Position numbers and translations under genes: made by a program. From Alphaproteobacteria bacterium (GTDB lineage: Bacteria; Pseudomonadota; Alphaproteobacteria; Puniceispirillales; Puniceispirillaceae), in NCBI GenBank assembly GCA_016780695.1, contig JADHLK010000057.1:1-8747 (forward strand): a stretch of 8,747 bases of DNA. Reading direction: 5' to 3'. Below the pieces are notes generated by a model, which saw only the letters and a program-made list of their open reading frames with translations, had not been told where the DNA came from and made no database searches. Shown here piece by piece: positions 6,156-8,747 of the stretch. Within the stretch, counting starts at the first letter, position 1. Each line of letters starts with the position of its first letter.

Positions 6156-7562
6156 ATTTCTTCATCATTTTCAGACCTAGGTCTCAGTGACGGGTTGCTG
6201 CGCGCAGTCGCAGAACTCGGCTACGAAACGCCCACACCGATTCAGGAAAAATCCATTCCTATCGTGCTGATGGGGCGTGATATTCTGGGCTCGGCGCAGA
6301 CCGGAACCGGCAAGACGGCCTCTTTTACCCTGCCGATGATTGATATTCTTGCCAGCGGACGGGCCAAGGCTCGGATGCCGCGCTCCCTTATTCTGGCCCC
6401 GACCAGAGAGCTGGCCGCCCAGGTTGCCGAAAGTTTTGGGAAATTTGCCATCAATCATGAGCTGTCCATGGCCTTGTTGATTGGCGGGGTCAGCTTTGCA
6501 GATCAAGAATCCGCGCTGGACCGCGGTGTGGATGTTCTGATCGCCACCCCTGGCCGCCTGCTCGATCATTTTGAGCGCGGCAAGGTCTTGTTGCAGGATG
6601 TAAAGATTCTGGTGATTGATGAGGCCGACCGGATGCTCGATATGGGTTTTATTCCGGATGTTGAGCGGATTGTCTCTACCCTGCCGAAAATGCGCCAGAC
6701 GCTGTTTTTCTCAGCCACCTTGTCTGAGGAAATACACAAAATCGGAGCGCGTTTTGTGCTGAACCCGAAAATCATCGAAGTGGCGCGGCCGGCAGAAACC
6801 GCCTCAACCATCGCCCAGCATCTGGTTTGGACAAAGCCGCGTGAGAAACGCGCTGTGTTGCGCGATTTGCTTCGCTCGGAAGATATCAATAATGCGTTGA
6901 TTTTCTGTAACCGCAAGCGCGATATTTCTACCCTTCTTACCTCTTTGAAGCGACATGATTTTGATGTGGCGGCCCTGCATGGGGATATGACGCAATCTGC
7001 CCGGCTGGCGGCCTTGCAGGCATTTCGGGATGGCAAGACGAAATTGCTGCTGGCCTCGGATGTGGCAGCGCGCGGGCTGGATATTCCCTCTGTCAGCCAT
7101 GTGTTTAATTTTGATGTGCCCTCCAGCGCTGAAGATTATGTGCACCGGATTGGCAGAACCGGGCGGGCCGGGCGCACTGGGCGGTCCTTTACCATTGCGG
7201 CTTCTGAGGATGACAAGAAATATGTTGCCGCGATTGTCAAGCTGACCGGCACGCAGATACCGCTGCTCGGTGCGGCTGCTGGTGAGAGCAGCAAAGAAGA
7301 CAGCCCTGCCCCAGAGAATAAGCCAGAAAACAAGCCAGAAAACAAGCCGGAGAATAAGCCAGATAACAAGGCTCGCAAAAGCCGCTCTGATACATCCGCC
7401 CCAGACAAAGGCAAGCCGGAACACAAATCAGATAAAAAACCCGTCCAAAGATCACGCCGCAAATCTGATGCCATTCCGGCAGATGAAAAACGGCCTGTCG
7501 CCTGGACCGGTGGCAATTCCTTTGAAGAGGATACGCTGCCAGCCTTTTTGCGTTCAGCCTGA
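6156..7562 (+). CDS. rhlE: DEAD-box ATP-dependent RNA helicase, RhlE-like
   Basis: Unwinds or remodels RNA using ATP; RhlE-type enzymes act in ribosome assembly and RNA turnover. Numbered from the ATT at 6156 (468 residues): N-terminal FSDLGLS, Q motif GYETPTPIQ (22-30), Walker A AQTGTGKT (47-54), PTRELA (82-87), DEAD (155-158), SAT (186-188), ARGLD (305-309) and HRIGRTGR (330-337). Thus both RecA-like domains are intact. The tail after about 375 is hydrophilic and charged, with five PENK-type repeats (386-405), basic stretches, and a terminal DTLPAFLRSA. The start is uncertain. ATT would give MSSSFSDLGL, a typical family N-terminus, behind AAGGA. Alternatives are TTG at 6114 (482 residues) or TTG at 6051 (503 residues). 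The last 9 bp overlap the convergent pepN gene. Family assignment is firm; rhlE as opposed to another DEAD-box paralogue is likely but not proven. Confidence 0.9.
   Translation: MSSSFSDLGLSDGLLRAVAELGYETPTPIQEKSIPIVLMGRDILGSAQTGTGKTASFTLPMIDILASGRAKARMPRSLILAPTRELAAQVAESFGKFAINHELSMALLIGGVSFADQESALDRGVDVLIATPGRLLDHFERGKVLLQDVKILVIDEADRMLDMGFIPDVERIVSTLPKMRQTLFFSATLSEEIHKIGARFVLNPKIIEVARPAETASTIAQHLVWTKPREKRAVLRDLLRSEDINNALIFCNRKRDISTLLTSLKRHDFDVAALHGDMTQSARLAALQAFRDGKTKLLLASDVAARGLDIPSVSHVFNFDVPSSAEDYVHRIGRTGRAGRTGRSFTIAASEDDKKYVAAIVKLTGTQIPLLGAAAGESSKEDSPAPENKPENKPENKPENKPDNKARKSRSDTSAPDKGKPEHKSDKKPVQRSRRKSDAIPADEKRPVAWTGGNSFEEDTLPAFLRSA
7311..7370 (+). repeat. Five 12-bp repeats encoding Pro-Glu-Asn-Lys
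   Basis: Five tandem 12-bp units in frame within the helicase tail encode four copies of PENK and a final PDNK. Units 2 and 3 are identical (CCAGAAAACAAG). The others differ mostly at synonymous third positions (GAG/GAA, AAT/AAC, CCG/CCA), which suggests the peptide rather than the DNA is kept. It likely forms part of a disordered linker or RNA-contacting tail. Confidence 0.9.
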
Positions 7563-8747
7563 GCGGGCTTGCAACGCCTTTTGCACCATTTCATTCAAAT
7601 CCGGTGACAGCTGGCCAGCCGCCAGCCCTTCCAGGGCGGCCAGCATATCTGCCTGACGGGCTTTTCCATAAGGGGCAAAGCGGGTCAACTGGGTCGCCAT
7701 GCGGGCAGCCAGCTGCGGATTGCGCTGATCAATCTCAGCCAGCTGCTCTGCCAGAAAACGGTAGCCGGCCCCGCCGGGCTGATGAAACTGAACCGCATTG
7801 CCGGAAAACACCCCCAGCACGGCGCGCAGCTTGTTAGGATTATCCGGATCAAAGGCCGGATGCTGCATCAGCTGGCGACACTGATCTATCGTGCCAGCGA
7901 CAGGCGATCTTGCTGACAGGGCAAAATATTTTTCCATCACCAGCGCATTTTCCTGCCAACGCTGGCCGAACGCCTCAATAGCCCGCTCAAACCCAACCCC
8001 GCCTTGTTGGCCCAGCGCCTGCAGCGCGCCCTCGCTCAGCGTCATATTCGGGTCTGCTGCCTGTTTCTCAGCCGCCGCCTCAGCCCCGTCCAGCTGGCCA
8101 GCCAAAGCCAAGTCCAGCAGCCTGTTCTGTAACGCCCGGCCCGCAGGCTGGCTGGTATCGCAGCCGTGCTTGGCAGCGGTAATCGGCTCCGCCATCTGCC
8201 TTGCCAGCTGACCCAGCAGCGCTCGCCTTGCCCGAAAAATAGCAGGCGGATCAGCCGGATAGCTGGCCGCCTCCAGCACCGCCTGCCCGGGAAGTGCCAG
8301 AATCAGAGCCTTGCTCTCGCCGGTCAGCCGCCCATCTTGCAGCACTGCTGCCAGCGCGTCTGCCAGTCCGGTTTCCAGCTCACTATCAGCCCTCCCGTCC
8401 AGCCGTGCCATAATCGCCTCTATGGCCAGTTTCTGGCCGGCCTCCTGACGGCTGAACAAATCGGTGTCAGCAGCCAGCAAGAGCAGCCGTTCTTGCCGTT
8501 CCAGATCATCACTCAGTTGCAGCGGGGCAGAAAAGCCGCGTAAATAGGAGGGCACCAGATCGGCGGCACTTATTGCCGGGTCTGCCAGCGTCAGCTCTAT
8601 CTGCTGGCTCTGTTCTGTCAGTAGCAGCACCATCTCATGCGTGGGCGGTGCGCCATCAGCAGAAGCCGCAACAGGCCGGCCCAACCGGTCAAACAAGGCC
8701 AGCTTCAGCGTCACTGGCACCGGCTCACGCGGCGTGCCTGCATGGGT
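7554..8747 (-). CDS. pepN: Aminopeptidase N (M1 family), C-terminal part
   Basis: The gene starts right of the window; the last 397 residues are visible. They match the C-terminal half of PepN-type M1 metallo-aminopeptidases, which remove N-terminal residues from peptides in the cytoplasm. The visible part begins THAGTPREPVPVTLKLALFD, the end of the catalytic region and start of the beta-sandwich domain. Then come VPSYLRGFSAPLQL (66-79) and DTDLFSRQEAGQKLA (94-108), typical of PepN, and the all-helical domain with NPNKLRAVLGVF (303-314), FHQPGGAGYRFL (321-332) and NPQLAAR (343-349). The HEXXH zinc site is outside the window. An internal GTG at 8720 could be mistaken for a start, but the frame is open to the edge and continues the family pattern, so this is a partial gene. 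It converges with the helicase gene and overlaps it by 9 bp. No frameshift or internal stop is seen. Confidence 0.95.
   Translation of the reverse strand, partial: THAGTPREPVPVTLKLALFDRLGRPVAASADGAPPTHEMVLLLTEQSQQIELTLADPAISAADLVPSYLRGFSAPLQLSDDLERQERLLLLAADTDLFSRQEAGQKLAIEAIMARLDGRADSELETGLADALAAVLQDGRLTGESKALILALPGQAVLEAASYPADPPAIFRARRALLGQLARQMAEPITAAKHGCDTSQPAGRALQNRLLDLALAGQLDGAEAAAEKQAADPNMTLSEGALQALGQQGGVGFERAIEAFGQRWQENALVMEKYFALSARSPVAGTIDQCRQLMQHPAFDPDNPNKLRAVLGVFSGNAVQFHQPGGAGYRFLAEQLAEIDQRNPQLAARMATQLTRFAPYGKARQADMLAALEGLAAGQLSPDLNEMVQKALQARSG

Noticed and set aside
7311..7370. Possible CRISPR-like or mini-satellite array
   Set aside because: The units are 12 bp, contiguous with no spacers, and in frame within the helicase gene.
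6804..7424. Minus-strand frame opposite the helicase with hydrophobic repeats that look like membrane segments
   Set aside because: The apparent hydrophobic repeats are the reverse reading of the PENK repeat; the plus-strand frame carries all helicase motifs.
8718..8720. GTG as the start of a separate gene for the pepN C-terminal part
   Set aside because: The frame is open to the window edge and the preceding residues fit the PepN domain boundary, so the gene is simply cut by the window.

Overview
The window reads as chromosomal DNA of an alphaproteobacterium, possibly a marine lineage. The reasons are the glnB-glnA pair, a short alphaproteobacterial-style ParE that starts MSDLF, an RhlE-like helicase ending in a DTLPAFL motif, and a PepN-type M1 aminopeptidase. 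I cannot name the genus. Most of the sequence is moderately GC-rich (38 of 60 bases are G or C at 4441-4520's first line, 4441-4500). One gene stands out as AT-rich (23 of 60 at 2221-2280).

Layout. The 3' end of glnB (PII signal protein) enters at the left edge and is followed on the same strand by complete glnA (glutamine synthetase), which ends in a strong intrinsic terminator at 1670-1700. Next comes an AT-rich, opposite-strand gene for a ComEC-like metallo-beta-lactamase-fold hydrolase (1775-3022). It sits alone between housekeeping genes and is the clearest accessory or transferred element here. A 228-bp divergent intergenic region separates it from parE (topoisomerase IV subunit B, 3251-5233). 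parE converges on an alpha/beta hydrolase gene (5252-5974, minus). A second divergent intergenic region (5975-6155) leads to a DEAD-box RNA helicase with a repetitive, charged C-terminal tail (to 7562). Its last 9 bp overlap the 3' end of a convergent pepN gene that runs off the right edge (7554-8747, minus).

How the genes relate. glnB and glnA form a nitrogen-assimilation unit: PII senses nitrogen and carbon status and, through GlnD/GlnE, controls adenylylation of glutamine synthetase at the conserved tyrosine (Tyr398 here). The other genes are independent housekeeping functions: chromosome decatenation, RNA remodelling, peptide turnover and an unassigned esterase-like hydrolase. No RNA genes, insertion sequences, CRISPR arrays or attachment sites were seen. 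No gap between genes exceeds 300 bp.

Points most worth a second look: the lone MBL-fold gene, with a cysteine cluster, a promoter-proximal dyad and an A8 run near its stop where a -1 shift would add a plausible C-terminal strand; and the RNA helicase, whose best-supported start is a non-canonical ATT codon behind a good Shine-Dalgarno sequence.
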